Assembly: GCA_012519985.1 (NCBI GenBank)
Contig: JAAYPC010000079.1
Span: 1 to 64,000, forward strand
From: Fibrobacter sp.
GTDB taxonomy: Bacteria > Fibrobacterota > Chitinivibrionia > Chitinivibrionales > Chitinispirillaceae
Direction: 5' to 3'
DNA length: 64,000 nt
The position numbers and the translations under genes are program-made. The notes beneath the pieces are model-generated. The model was not told the DNA's origin. It made no database searches and worked only from the letters and a program-made list of their open reading frames with translations. Shown piece after piece: positions 19,010 to 29,066 of the stretch (position 1 is its first letter; each line of letters begins with the position of its first letter).

Positions 19010-19357
19010 ATGAGTGATGTTGAGAATTTGACTCTTGAAGTTACAGTTAAAAGCAACGAAGAAACTCCACTTATAGAGCTGGTTGGCAGAATAGTGGATG
19101 CCGATGTAAAAAAGTTTCAACGACGCATCGATCAAATATATAAGAAAAAACATCAGCAGATTATTGTTGATCTCAGTCGTGCAACATTTATGGACAGTCA
19201 TGGGTTAGGTACAATCGTGTATTATCATACATTAATGCAGAAAGAGAAAAGGGAGTTGGTCATACTCAATGCCAATCCGGATAAAAGCTCCTATTTATGC
19301 AGGCTCTTTGAGTTGACCAATCTGGATAAGGTGTTAAAAATTGTGGATCATCTATAA
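19010..19357 (+). CDS. STAS-domain anti-sigma factor antagonist-like protein
   Basis: A single STAS domain of about 115 residues. The phosphorylation-loop motif MDSHGLGTIVYYH, with its serine, matches the DSSGLG loop of SpoIIAA/RsbV proteins. In those partner-switching systems an unphosphorylated antagonist binds an anti-sigma kinase. No kinase (RsbW) or PP2C phosphatase gene is in the window, so the partner is elsewhere. I use ATG 19010 behind TAGGGGT; the track uses GTG 19004. It converges with dapL, leaving only 1 nt between the two stops. Confidence 0.88.
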   Translation: MSDVENLTLEVTVKSNEETPLIELVGRIVDADVKKFQRRIDQIYKKKHQQIIVDLSRATFMDSHGLGTIVYYHTLMQKEKRELVILNANPDKSSYLCRLFELTNLDKVLKIVDHL

Positions 19358-19358
19358 T

Positions 19359-20585
19359 TTATGCAGTTAGCGCTTCGCCGATACGGACAAGCGCCTTTTC
19401 CACATTTTCTTTCTTGTTAAAAGCACTGATTCTTATATACCCTTCTCCACATCTTCCAAAACCGGCTCCCGGTGTACAAACAACTCCTGCCTCAGAAAGC
19501 AGTTTATCGAAAAACATCCAGGAATCAATTTTCCCATTTATCCAGATGTAGGGAGAATTTTCTCCCCCAGTACATGAATATCCCTTTTCGGTCATTGTTT
19601 TTCGGATCATGCTGGCATTGGTCATATATTGATCGATAATTTCTCTTACCTGGGAAGCACCTTCTTCTGAGTAGATCGCTTCAGCAGCCCTTTGTACTGG
19701 ATAAGAAACGCCGTTAAATTTTGTGCAATGTCTGCGGTTCCACAGCGAGTGCAGCGAATGCTGGTTCCCTTGCGAGTCGTATATCATGCAGCTTTTGGGA
19801 ACGACAGTGTATGCGCATCGGGTTCCGGTAAATCCTGCGGTTTTTGAATAACTTCGGAATTCGACTGCGCATTCGCGAGCGCCCTCTATTTCATAGATAC
19901 TATGGGGGAGCGACAGATCGTAAATAAATGCCTCATAAGCTGCATCAAAAAGGATCAGAGCTTTTTCTTTTCGTGCATAATCGACCCACTGTTTCAGTTG
20001 TGATCTGGTGGCGACTGCTCCTGTTGGGTTGTTGGGGAAACAAAGATAAATCAGGTCAACTTTTTGGGAGGGCAGGGAGGGGATAAAGTCATTATCCTCG
20101 GTGCATTCCAGATAGTATAAACCCGAATATCTGCCATTTTCAAAGGAGCCGGTACGTCCAGCCATTACGTTTGTGTCTACATAAACCGGGTATACCGGAT
20201 CAGGGACAGCTATAGAGAGGTCATTTGAGAAGAGCTCCTGAAAATTACCGGTGTCACATTTGGCTCCATCGCTGACAAATATTTCATCTGCTTCAATATC
20301 GGCATTTCTGGCCTGGAAATCGAACCTGGCAATTTTTTCTCTTAAAAATTCATAACCTTGTTCGGGGCCATATCCCTTAAAGGTTGCATCATTGGCCATG
20401 TCATCGACTGCTTTGTGGAAAGCCTCGATACAGGCTTTTGGAAGGGCATTGGTGACATCACCGATTCCAAGGCGGATAATTTCTTTGGAAGGGTTTTGCT
20501 TTTGAAATGCATTGACTCTTTTTGCGATTTCAGAAAATAGATAGGATGAATTTAGTTTGAGGTAGTGTTCATTCAATCGAATCAT
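19359..20585 (-). CDS. dapL: LL-diaminopimelate aminotransferase
   Basis: A PLP-dependent class I/II aminotransferase of about 408 residues that converts tetrahydrodipicolinate and glutamate directly to LL-diaminopimelate for lysine and peptidoglycan. The start [20 protein letters not shown] is the family N-terminus and has AAGGA upstream; the track's 49-residue extension is not family sequence. Diagnostic segments are RLGIGDVT near the start, [17 protein letters not shown] and the PLP lysine in [10 protein letters not shown]. The length matches DapL. The pathway is typical of chlamydiae, cyanobacteria, plants and several anaerobic phyla. Monocistronic. Confidence 0.95.
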   Translation of the reverse strand: MIRLNEHYLKLNSSYLFSEIAKRVNAFQKQNPSKEIIRLGIGDVTNALPKACIEAFHKAVDDMANDATFKGYGPEQGYEFLREKIARFDFQARNADIEADEIFVSDGAKCDTGNFQELFSNDLSIAVPDPVYPVYVDTNVMAGRTGSFENGRYSGLYYLECTEDNDFIPSLPSQKVDLIYLCFPNNPTGAVATRSQLKQWVDYARKEKALILFDAAYEAFIYDLSLPHSIYEIEGARECAVEFRSYSKTAGFTGTRCAYTVVPKSCMIYDSQGNQHSLHSLWNRRHCTKFNGVSYPVQRAAEAIYSEEGASQVREIIDQYMTNASMIRKTMTEKGYSCTGGENSPYIWINGKIDSWMFFDKLLSEAGVVCTPGAGFGRCGEGYIRISAFNKKENVEKALVRIGEALTA

Positions 20586-20910
20586 ATTTTTAATTCCTTC
20601 CATATAGGGTTTAGAGGTTGTAGGGTATGATAATTCAAAGACAGGGGGGAAGTCAAGAGGAGATGTTTGGGATGATATTTTGGACGGACTCTCTTCTTTT
20701 GGGACCTGATATAGGGGAGGTTTCGTGGACACGAGTTAAGCCACGAAAAAATTATCAATGTTAAAACTTTTAATGTTAGAACTTTTTTCGAATTCTTCAG
20801 AATTCCAGATAACAAATACTTGAATGTAGCCACTCGGCCCACAAAACATTTCGGAATTCAAGTGACCTTAAGTGAAGCTATTATCAGTCATCACACAGAT
20901 AGTTATTTCC
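20586..20910. other. dapL leader with a perfect hairpin
   Basis: About 325 bp upstream of dapL and downstream of the histidine kinase, both on the minus strand. It contains an 8-bp perfect inverted repeat TTTCGTGG / CCACGAAA (20721-20728 and 20741-20748) about 140 nt before the dapL start. On the minus strand a T-run precedes rather than follows this stem, so it is not a normal terminator. No gene seen. Confidence 0.45.
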
Positions 20911-22758
20911 TTAACCCAATGCCTCATAAATAGCTTGAGTCAATTGCGCAGACTCAAATGGTTTCACCAGTATGCCAGATACCCCCATCGCTAAAAGACT
21001 GTCCTGATCCATTTCTTCGCTGAAACCAGTACTGATAAGTATCTTGATATCCTTTTTCATCTCTTTCATCCGTATAATACAATCTTTACCACTCATACCA
21101 GGCATAATCATATCCAGAATAACAAGATCGTAGGAGTGCGGTGAGCTTTGAAGTATCCTAATTGCTTCATCTCCACTTTCTGCAACTGAAACTGAAAATC
21201 CCAACCAGTTGAGGGTCTCTCCGATTGCTTCTCTGATAATCAGTTCATCATCAACAAGTAAAATCCTTTTATTGGCAGAGATGTTCTGCTCAAATGAGGT
21301 TTGTAATTTTAAATTGTACACCGGAAAATAAAGTGTAAAGGTGGTTCCTTTTCCTGGTATACTTTCCACATCGATAAATCCATTGTGACTTTTAATTATA
21401 CCGTAAACACAGGACAACCCCAGACCAGTATTTCTGGATCGATCTTTTGATGTATAAAAGGGTTCAAAAATTCGAGGAATCTCCTGCTTGTCTATACCGG
21501 TTCCGCTATCGGATATCAGTATTGCTACATAATAACCAGGTGTTATGGTGAAAAGATGAGAACAGGATGATCCTTCTTCTACTCTGATATTTTCAGTGGT
21601 GATATTGAGTTCCCCACCATCTGGCATTGCTTCCTGTGCATTCACCACTATATTAGTAAGTGCATTGCGAAATTGTTCGCAATCTCCCAGAATACAGGAG
21701 TTTTCTGCTTTCAGGTTAAATTTGATCTGAATGGGTGATTCTGAATCTCTAAAAATCTCTTCCAGAAAAGTCAGTGAGTCATTGATATCAAAACTTGACA
21801 TGACCAGTTTGTTTTTTCGTGCAAACTGAAGAAGTTTTTCAGAAAGAGCTGAGCCACGTCTGCTTGCGGATAATATCATTTTGCTGTATTTATTCAACTT
21901 CTCGTCTGTTGAGTACCGATTATTGATCATTTCTGCGTAACCGGAAACCGCTCCCAGTATGTTATTAAAATCATGAGCAATACCACCAGCCAGACGGCTC
22001 ACTGATTCAATGTTGTAGATAAAGTTGCTCTGTATTTTTAAATTTTTCTGATCTTCTGATTCAAATTCTGATTCTTTTATGAAGATAAAGAAGCTGTTCT
22101 CGTCAACTTCATTTCTTCGGTTAGGTAAAGCATATATACTTGCGGCGAATCTGGAGCCATCTTTTTTTAGCATGAACGATTCAAATGCCGTAGAAAGGTC
22201 TCCGGTAGTAAATAATTGGAACTCAGATCGTTTTGAATCTTGAATCAAATCTAAAAAGTCGCATGAAATCAACTGACTCTGGGAATTATAACCGAACATA
22301 ATAAGTGCATTATTATTACAGTTGCAAATCCTGTACTCATTATTAATGATAAATGTTGCACATGGGAGCCATTCTGAGAGATTATCCAGATGTAAATAAT
22401 GGTCCAGGATCATTTTATTAAGATCTGAAAATCTGGAGTGAGCAAGTATGTTTTCCTCTACAAGTCCACAGATCGCATCTGAGAGTTTTCCCAGTTCTCC
22501 ACCATTTGCACCAACAGCTTTTAATTGCGGAAGGGTCTGATTGGTTAAAAGATTGGTCAGTGATCGGATCATGCTTTTCACTTTAAGGCAAACCAGCGGA
22601 ATTGCGGCAAGCAAAGGAAAAGTAATCAGTGCAAAATGCCACCAGGGCGGACATTCGGAGCTAAGCAGTAGCAAGAGAACTATTTGGGTGAGTGCAACTA
22701 AATGCAGCACTGTCAGAATATATGCGGAAGATGGGTTTTTTTTGAAAACAGAGATCAT
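20911..22758 (-). CDS. Hybrid sensor histidine kinase with receiver domain
   Basis: A 615-residue protein. Two transmembrane helices (about 12-60) have almost no periplasmic loop between them, then a linker and a PAS domain (about 115-225). A HisKA-type phosphoacceptor helix follows with GGIAHDFNNILGAVSGYAEM, then a HATPase with an N-box (NIVVNAQEAMPDGG) and DSGTGID plus GLGLSCVYGI. A C-terminal receiver (about 493-612) has VDDE and phosphoacceptor LVILDMIMPG. The GGIAHDFNN motif is typical of soluble-PAS hybrid kinases. No separate response regulator is adjacent. The start lacks a strong ribosome binding site. Confidence 0.92.
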   Translation of the reverse strand: MISVFKKNPSSAYILTVLHLVALTQIVLLLLLSSECPPWWHFALITFPLLAAIPLVCLKVKSMIRSLTNLLTNQTLPQLKAVGANGGELGKLSDAICGLVEENILAHSRFSDLNKMILDHYLHLDNLSEWLPCATFIINNEYRICNCNNNALIMFGYNSQSQLISCDFLDLIQDSKRSEFQLFTTGDLSTAFESFMLKKDGSRFAASIYALPNRRNEVDENSFFIFIKESEFESEDQKNLKIQSNFIYNIESVSRLAGGIAHDFNNILGAVSGYAEMINNRYSTDEKLNKYSKMILSASRRGSALSEKLLQFARKNKLVMSSFDINDSLTFLEEIFRDSESPIQIKFNLKAENSCILGDCEQFRNALTNIVVNAQEAMPDGGELNITTENIRVEEGSSCSHLFTITPGYYVAILISDSGTGIDKQEIPRIFEPFYTSKDRSRNTGLGLSCVYGIIKSHNGFIDVESIPGKGTTFTLYFPVYNLKLQTSFEQNISANKRILLVDDELIIREAIGETLNWLGFSVSVAESGDEAIRILQSSPHSYDLVILDMIMPGMSGKDCIIRMKEMKKDIKILISTGFSEEMDQDSLLAMGVSGILVKPFESAQLTQAIYEALG

Positions 22759-22786
22759 TATAAGGTTCAGATTAAAGTTTTAAATG

Positions 22787-22812
22787 CTAAAGAGGTCCCA
22801 GAACCTCTTTAG
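22787..22812 (-). terminator. Hairpin at the end of the Bat operon
   Basis: A perfect 10-bp stem CTAAAGAGGT / ACCTCTTTAG with a 6-nt loop, 44 nt past the BatD-BatE stop on the minus strand and just upstream of the histidine kinase start. The T-rich tail is imperfect (CATTTAAAACTTT). Confidence 0.55.
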
Positions 22813-22855
22813 TTTACAATTAACGAAGTATCAAGGCAAGATTAAAGAGGAATTA

Positions 22856-25438
22856 TCAGATTTTACCAAGTTTTTTAAGCTCAATCCAACCACTTACTCC
22901 ATTTGGAAGGCTTACAAGAGCCCAGGAACCATTAACTTTGCGGATCTGCAACTTTGTGCCCTCATGAACCGTAAAAAGCACTTTACTTCCATCCGGCTCA
23001 TTACGTGCTTCGGAAGAGGGATCCAGAAGAATGGCATAAGAGATCTTTTCCAATTCGTAAATTTTAACAGCGGTTGAGATACCGGTTATTACTATCATCA
23101 ACGACAGAAGAACCGAAAGATAGATAAACCAAAGGCGGCCATTACCCGAAAAATAAAGGCTCAAAGAAAGAAACAAAGAGACGATGAATAAAAGTGAGAA
23201 CAGGATCCAAAGCTGAGTTTTGAGTGGAAAGAAAATATGCAGATGCCAAAGCAGATTTTCTATAAAACCACGTTCCTGTTCAGGTGTCTTGTCGATAATG
23301 TTAGCCTTGATGTAGCGGATATTAGAAACGATATCAGGATCCTGAGGATCAAGTTTTGCCGCTTTTTCAAAGTAATAACGGGCCAGGCCGATCTTATTCT
23401 GACGAAAACAGGTATTTCCAAGATTATAAAAAACGGCACTGTTGGATGTTCCGGATTCCACTATCTTTTCATAATAAAAGGCAGCACTGTCATATTGTTC
23501 GTTGGTGTATGCCTGATTCGCCTTTTCAAACCAGAGGTCAACAGGAGCTGAATACACATTACCACAGATAAACAGAGATCCAAGAAAGAATAATAAAGAG
23601 CGGTTAATGATGGCACCTCCCTTTTTAGAGCTTTTCTGCAGGCCATAAAGAAATCTGGAGGTTTTATCAAGAACTGACAGTCTGGATGCATCGTCAAGAG
23701 TCTGTCCACCAAAACGGTAGCTATCCAGATCTTCAATAAATGAGGTAAGATCGGCTACGATCTGTTTGTCGGTATTTTGAGATAGAAGTTCGTTTTTAAG
23801 CTCATCCAGAGTTCTTCCGGTAGCTGCGAATCCAAATTTCTGAGAAATGTACTGTTCGATAGTTTCTGAAACTGTTCCCAGAAATTGCGATGATGAAAGA
23901 CTGGCATGTTTCTTTTTAAGAGCAGCAAGTTTTTTCTGTGCGGCTGAGAGTGCTCTACGGCGTATTTGCTGTGAAGCATTTCTTTTTTGCCTTGAAGATT
24001 GAAATCGGTATAATACTGATAGTATAAAAACGATGAATGGAATGGGAAATAGCAGATAAAATAAGGGTTCCAGATAAGGACGCTCTTTTTGATTCTTAAT
24101 TTTGATGCCGGTCTTTATATAGCGGATATCTTTACCTACTTCTCTGATTTCTTCCTGTGTAAGATAGCGATTTTGTGCCATCTGGTTTTCTTTGCCTTTA
24201 CTTACATCAACTTTTATAGTATCTGAAGAAGCTTTTTTATATGTGCCGGATTCTGGATCAAAATAGAGAAGAGAGATTGGTGGAATTACCAGAGTCCCTT
24301 CCTTTCTGGGAATAAGAAGATATTTGTATGTTTTTCTTGTAGACAGACCATTGATATTGGTATCGGTTACCATTTGCTGCTCAGGTTTGAACACTTCACA
24401 GTCGGCCATTTGTGGCAATATTACATCTCCGATACTACCAGGCCTGGTGGACCCTTTCAGTGATATCTTCAGAGTAATCGCTTCTCCGGCAGGAATTTGA
24501 TTTGGGTTGACACTCGCAGAGAGGGAGAATTTTCCAACAGAACCGGTAAAACCAGAAGGTGCCGAAGGTAATGGCTTAACTGTTATGGAAAGACTATTGG
24601 ATAAGGCATTCTTATCCACCGCCTGAACACCACCACCGAAGAAACTATTCATGTTAAAGAAATCATCAAAGAAAGGATCTGATCTTCTGGAACGCACTCT
24701 TCGGAGTTCCTGGTAACCAAATGGGATCGGCTGGATGTTAAAAGTACCACTGTTAACCGGGTACAATGCATAGCGCAGTGAATAAACTTTGTATATTTCA
24801 CCATCGATTCGCTCCTGAGTAGTACTGATTTGATTAGTAAACAATCTGCTCAAAGCGAAATCCCTCTCAAATGCATTTTCCAGCTTTTCCAGAGCCGACA
24901 TGAAACCATTATTTACATCGGTAGAAGATTGAGCTTTCTGAGCTACCTTAAAAGTTAGCATAGCCTGTTCGCCCACATAAAGAGAGCGTTTATTTATTTG
25001 AAGAAACACTCTGATGTCAGGATTGGTAATGGCTTCATTTCTGACTGTGAAAGCAATAGGATCAGTTTTGTAGTTCGTGCCATCAACAGTTACCTCCAGT
25101 GATGGAAACGTAAAATTGCCAACCTTTGAAGGGGCAATATGGTAATAGAAGATGTGATAAATCTCGGTTTTTTGACTGGCCTTTCCATTAATTATCTGTA
25201 TAGAAGATGAAGAGGACTGACGCTGGTCGGTTTTTAAAACCGTGAAGCCATCAGTATTGCTTATTGCAGGCGCTGAAGGAGTATTTATCTGACGGTTAGT
25301 AATCAGGGTTGCAGTAATTACAATCTGTTCACCCATAGAGATATGCGTTCGGTCTGTTGTTGCAGAAAAACGGACCTGAGCGGAAGCAGTAACTGCAAAC
25401 AGGGTCAAAAAAAACAAAATTGAAATGTACTTTTTCAC
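22856..25438 (-). CDS. BatD-BatE fusion protein
   Basis: About 860 residues. The N-terminal half is BatD-like: signal peptide, then Ig-like beta domains beginning VRFSATTDRTHISMGEQI, a transmembrane helix near 455-475 and a cytoplasmic helical region. Around residue 610 a second signal-peptide-like segment (RSLLFFLGSLFICGNVYS) begins a BatE-like half: TPR repeats (NSAVFYNLGNTCFRQNKIGLARYYF), two membrane helices and a C-terminal SH3-like domain. GTG at 25438 (AAAGGAG upstream) overlaps the hydrolase stop as GTGA. The last gene of the Bat operon. Bat proteins are linked to oxygen or stress tolerance and envelope integrity in Bacteroidetes and spirochaetes. Confidence 0.85.
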   Translation of the reverse strand: MKKYISILFFLTLFAVTASAQVRFSATTDRTHISMGEQIVITATLITNRQINTPSAPAISNTDGFTVLKTDQRQSSSSSIQIINGKASQKTEIYHIFYYHIAPSKVGNFTFPSLEVTVDGTNYKTDPIAFTVRNEAITNPDIRVFLQINKRSLYVGEQAMLTFKVAQKAQSSTDVNNGFMSALEKLENAFERDFALSRLFTNQISTTQERIDGEIYKVYSLRYALYPVNSGTFNIQPIPFGYQELRRVRSRRSDPFFDDFFNMNSFFGGGVQAVDKNALSNSLSITVKPLPSAPSGFTGSVGKFSLSASVNPNQIPAGEAITLKISLKGSTRPGSIGDVILPQMADCEVFKPEQQMVTDTNINGLSTRKTYKYLLIPRKEGTLVIPPISLLYFDPESGTYKKASSDTIKVDVSKGKENQMAQNRYLTQEEIREVGKDIRYIKTGIKIKNQKERPYLEPLFYLLFPIPFIVFILSVLYRFQSSRQKRNASQQIRRRALSAAQKKLAALKKKHASLSSSQFLGTVSETIEQYISQKFGFAATGRTLDELKNELLSQNTDKQIVADLTSFIEDLDSYRFGGQTLDDASRLSVLDKTSRFLYGLQKSSKKGGAIINRSLLFFLGSLFICGNVYSAPVDLWFEKANQAYTNEQYDSAAFYYEKIVESGTSNSAVFYNLGNTCFRQNKIGLARYYFEKAAKLDPQDPDIVSNIRYIKANIIDKTPEQERGFIENLLWHLHIFFPLKTQLWILFSLLFIVSLFLSLSLYFSGNGRLWFIYLSVLLSLMIVITGISTAVKIYELEKISYAILLDPSSEARNEPDGSKVLFTVHEGTKLQIRKVNGSWALVSLPNGVSGWIELKKLGKI

Positions 25439-26202
25439 GATGTGTGCTCCTTTGCCCATCTATTCACGGTTCTGCAGAGCAGTTTAACATCACTAACCCG
25501 GGAAAAATTGTGATCGGCGCCATTAAAAACATGATATTCACAATCGATACCGCATTTACGGGCCTCAGTTACATAAACAGACGATTCTTCTACAGTTATC
25601 GACTTATCAGAATCGCCTTGAATAAGAAGCAGCGCCCCTTTAAGATTCTTACAAAGAGTTTCTACCGGATTAATCTCCAGAAGAAACGAGGCAAATGATG
25701 AATCCATTTCGTGAGGCCCGTGCTCATAATAGCCTTCTGAATTTGGACCAGACTCGATAATTTTTTTCTGACTCGAAATCAGTTTTTGTGGATTTCCAAC
25801 TGGAGATAGTAATGTTACTCCATTTGCCTCCTTGCTGCACAGGGCGGCTATCATTCCACCAAAGCTGTGACCCAGTAGAAAAATTCTGGATGGATTGTGG
25901 TTTTTTTTCAACCACGAAATAACTGCCATCAGATCATTTTTCATTGTAGAGACATTCATTTCAGGGAATTTTCCATCACTTTCACCAGAACCACGAAAAT
26001 CAAATCTCACAGAGCAAAATCCTTCATCGGCAAGAGCTCTGGAAATTTTCACAAACAGGTAACCGGGTCCCATCCTCTGACCGGTAAAACCATGGCAAAA
26101 AATGAACCAGGGGGCCTGTATTCCCGAGCCACTAATGTGCAAAGAGCCACGTATAAGCTGATTTTTGTCTCCAGGCAATTCAAAATAACTGAATTTATGC
26201 AT
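25435..26202 (-). CDS. Alpha/beta hydrolase (serine aminopeptidase S33/dienelactone-type)
   Basis: A cytoplasmic hydrolase of about 255 residues. It has the oxyanion region FCHGFTGQRMGPG, a nucleophile elbow GHSFGGMIAALC, an acid in QGDSDKSITVEES and the histidine in NGADHNFSR, so the triad looks complete. ATG 26202 lies 2 nt after the BatC-like stop; the track's TTG 26211 would overlap it. The gene sits between batC and batD homologues, which is unusual. It could act on an envelope ester or thioester, but no substrate can be read. Confidence 0.87.
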   Translation of the reverse strand: MHKFSYFELPGDKNQLIRGSLHISGSGIQAPWFIFCHGFTGQRMGPGYLFVKISRALADEGFCSVRFDFRGSGESDGKFPEMNVSTMKNDLMAVISWLKKNHNPSRIFLLGHSFGGMIAALCSKEANGVTLLSPVGNPQKLISSQKKIIESGPNSEGYYEHGPHEMDSSFASFLLEINPVETLCKNLKGALLLIQGDSDKSITVEESSVYVTEARKCGIDCEYHVFNGADHNFSRVSDVKLLCRTVNRWAKEHTS

Positions 26203-26204
26203 CT

Positions 26205-27020
<816 letters not shown>

Positions 27021-27030
27021 AGACTTACCC

Positions 27031-28053
27031 TTATTCAAAACGGCCTTTCCATTCCTTTTTCTTTGAAACCCGTTCAGGAATAAAAAATTCCAGCAGTAAC
27101 AGTAATAATGCAAAAGCAAGAAAAATCTGATACTGCTCTTCATAAGTGCTGAGTTTACTCATTCCCAGATCTTTCTTTTCCATCTGAGCGATTTCACCAA
27201 TGATACGGGCAAGGTCGGAATCGTTACCAGCATGGAAAAATTTTCCATTAGCTTCTTTTGCGATAATTTCCAGTGTTCTGGGATTCAATCTGGTCATCAC
27301 CAGATTTCCCGCTTTATCCTTTTTATAGGTAATCGAACCGCCTTTTTTACTTATAGGAATAGGAGCACCACCTTCAGAACCAACTCCGATGGTGTAGATT
27401 ACGATTCCTTCTTCAGATGCAGCTTTAGCCACCTCAGCAGCTTTTCCCTGGTGATCTTCACCATCAGAAATCAATATGAGAACCTTATGCTTTTTTGATT
27501 TGGAGTTAAAGGCTTTCATAGACTGTTCTATAGCATCCGATAATGCGGTCCCCTGAAGATCGACCCAACCAGTGGTAACTGCATCCAGAAACATTTTAGC
27601 TGCACCATAATCAAGAGTCAGAGGGCATTGTACAAAACTTTCACCTGCAAATACTACGATTCCTATGCGATCCCCATTGAGCATGTCAATAAGTTTTGAG
27701 ATTTCATGTTTTGCCCTTTCGATTCTGTTAGGAGTGATATCTTCTGCCAGCATGCTTTGGGAGATATCCAATGCAACTAAAATATCAATTCCCTTTCTCT
27801 CAACCATCTCCATCTTTACTCCAAACCTGGGTCTGGTCAGAGCAAATACCATAAAGAAAAAGAAAAAGCAGAATAGGGTCCACTTTGATATCTGACGGGA
27901 AAGGCCTGCAGACGGTGTCAGTTTTCTTATGAGTTCAAGTGATGCAAAACGTTTCAGGGCTGCTGTTTTTCTCTGATAAGCCCAGATAAAAAAGCCGATC
28001 AGTACAGGAAGCAATAACCATAAAAGGAAATATTCAGGATTTCCAAATTTCAT
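27031..28053 (-). CDS. VWA-domain membrane protein BatB-like
   Basis: A 340-residue protein: N-terminal pair of membrane helices, a von Willebrand A domain and a C-terminal membrane helix. The metal-ion-dependent adhesion site is intact (DISQSM near residue 97, then a threonine in LQGTALSDAI and the aspartate in ISDGEDHQG). Bat VWA proteins are thought to bind each other and TPR partners at the inner membrane. It follows BatA by 8 nt. Assignment as BatB rather than BatA is by gene order. Confidence 0.88.
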   Translation of the reverse strand: MKFGNPEYFLLWLLLPVLIGFFIWAYQRKTAALKRFASLELIRKLTPSAGLSRQISKWTLFCFFFFFMVFALTRPRFGVKMEMVERKGIDILVALDISQSMLAEDITPNRIERAKHEISKLIDMLNGDRIGIVVFAGESFVQCPLTLDYGAAKMFLDAVTTGWVDLQGTALSDAIEQSMKAFNSKSKKHKVLILISDGEDHQGKAAEVAKAASEEGIVIYTIGVGSEGGAPIPISKKGGSITYKKDKAGNLVMTRLNPRTLEIIAKEANGKFFHAGNDSDLARIIGEIAQMEKKDLGMSKLSTYEEQYQIFLAFALLLLLLEFFIPERVSKKKEWKGRFE

Positions 28054-28061
28054 AATTTACC

Positions 28062-29066
28062 TTAAGGAATACGTCTGAAACGGGAATGTTGTAAAAAAAG
28101 TTCCAACATTAAAACCAGAAATCCAGCCCATAACCATGGGTAAAAACGCTCCTCATAGGAGGTAAAGATTTTGGTTTTTATTTCGGTTTTTTCCATTTCG
28201 TCTATCTGAGCATAGATGTTTTTCAGACTCTCTACATCACGTGCACGAAAATAGGTTCCATTAGAGATTTCTGCAATTTCTCTTAATGTTTTTTCATCCA
28301 GATCAGACTGCATCATCTGTGTTTGCTGAGTTATTTCGCCTGTAAAAGGATTTCTAATCTGAACCGGGATTGGCACCTGGCCTTCTTTACCCACTCCTAT
28401 GGTATAGATTTTCATTCCCAGTTCACTTGCGGCTTTTGCTGCGGTAAGAGGTGGTATCTCGCCAGCATTACTGGCTCCATCGGTGAGAAGAATGATCACC
28501 TTGCTTTTAGCAGGTGAGTCTTTGAGCCGGTTTGCGGCTGTTGCCAGGGCAGTACCTATAGCTGTTTGGGAACTGAAATCGGTAAAGGTGATGCCATCGA
28601 TAAACTGGTCTAAGACTGCGTAGTCAAGAGTAAGTGGGCATTTGGTGAAGCTTCGCGCTCCGAAAATGACTATACCGATACGGTCGTGTTGTCTTTTTTT
28701 GATAAAATCACGAATTGTGGCTTTAGCCACAGTAAGGCGGTTATCTGGCTTGAAATCCAATGCGCGCATACTTTCGGAAACATCTAAAACCAGCATAATA
28801 TCCACTCCTTCTGTGGAAACCTCTTCATCAGTTCTGCCTTGCTGAGGACGTGCCAGTGCCACAATTAAAAGTCCGATTCCGATAAGACGCAAAGGAAGAA
28901 GTACATGGCGTGCTTTGACAAAAAACGATGGCTTGATTTTATTAAATACAGAGAGATCTGAAAATGTAACAGCAGGTTTGTATTTTCTTTCCCTGCGGAT
29001 ATAAATCCAGATTACAGGCAGCCACAAAATAAAAAGCAGGAAAAATTCCGGATCTCTGAATTTCAT
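28062..29066 (-). CDS. VWA-domain membrane protein BatA-like
   Basis: A 334-residue paralogue of the next gene with the same architecture: two N-terminal membrane helices, VWA domain with DVSESM, TAIGTALAT and LTDGASNAGE forming the metal site, and a C-terminal helix. It overlaps the upstream BatD/DUF4381-like gene by 4 nt (29063-29066), a sign of coupling. Two tandem VWA genes are the hallmark of Bat operons. Confidence 0.88.
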   Translation of the reverse strand: MKFRDPEFFLLFILWLPVIWIYIRRERKYKPAVTFSDLSVFNKIKPSFFVKARHVLLPLRLIGIGLLIVALARPQQGRTDEEVSTEGVDIMLVLDVSESMRALDFKPDNRLTVAKATIRDFIKKRQHDRIGIVIFGARSFTKCPLTLDYAVLDQFIDGITFTDFSSQTAIGTALATAANRLKDSPAKSKVIILLTDGASNAGEIPPLTAAKAASELGMKIYTIGVGKEGQVPIPVQIRNPFTGEITQQTQMMQSDLDEKTLREIAEISNGTYFRARDVESLKNIYAQIDEMEKTEIKTKIFTSYEERFYPWLWAGFLVLMLELFLQHSRFRRIP

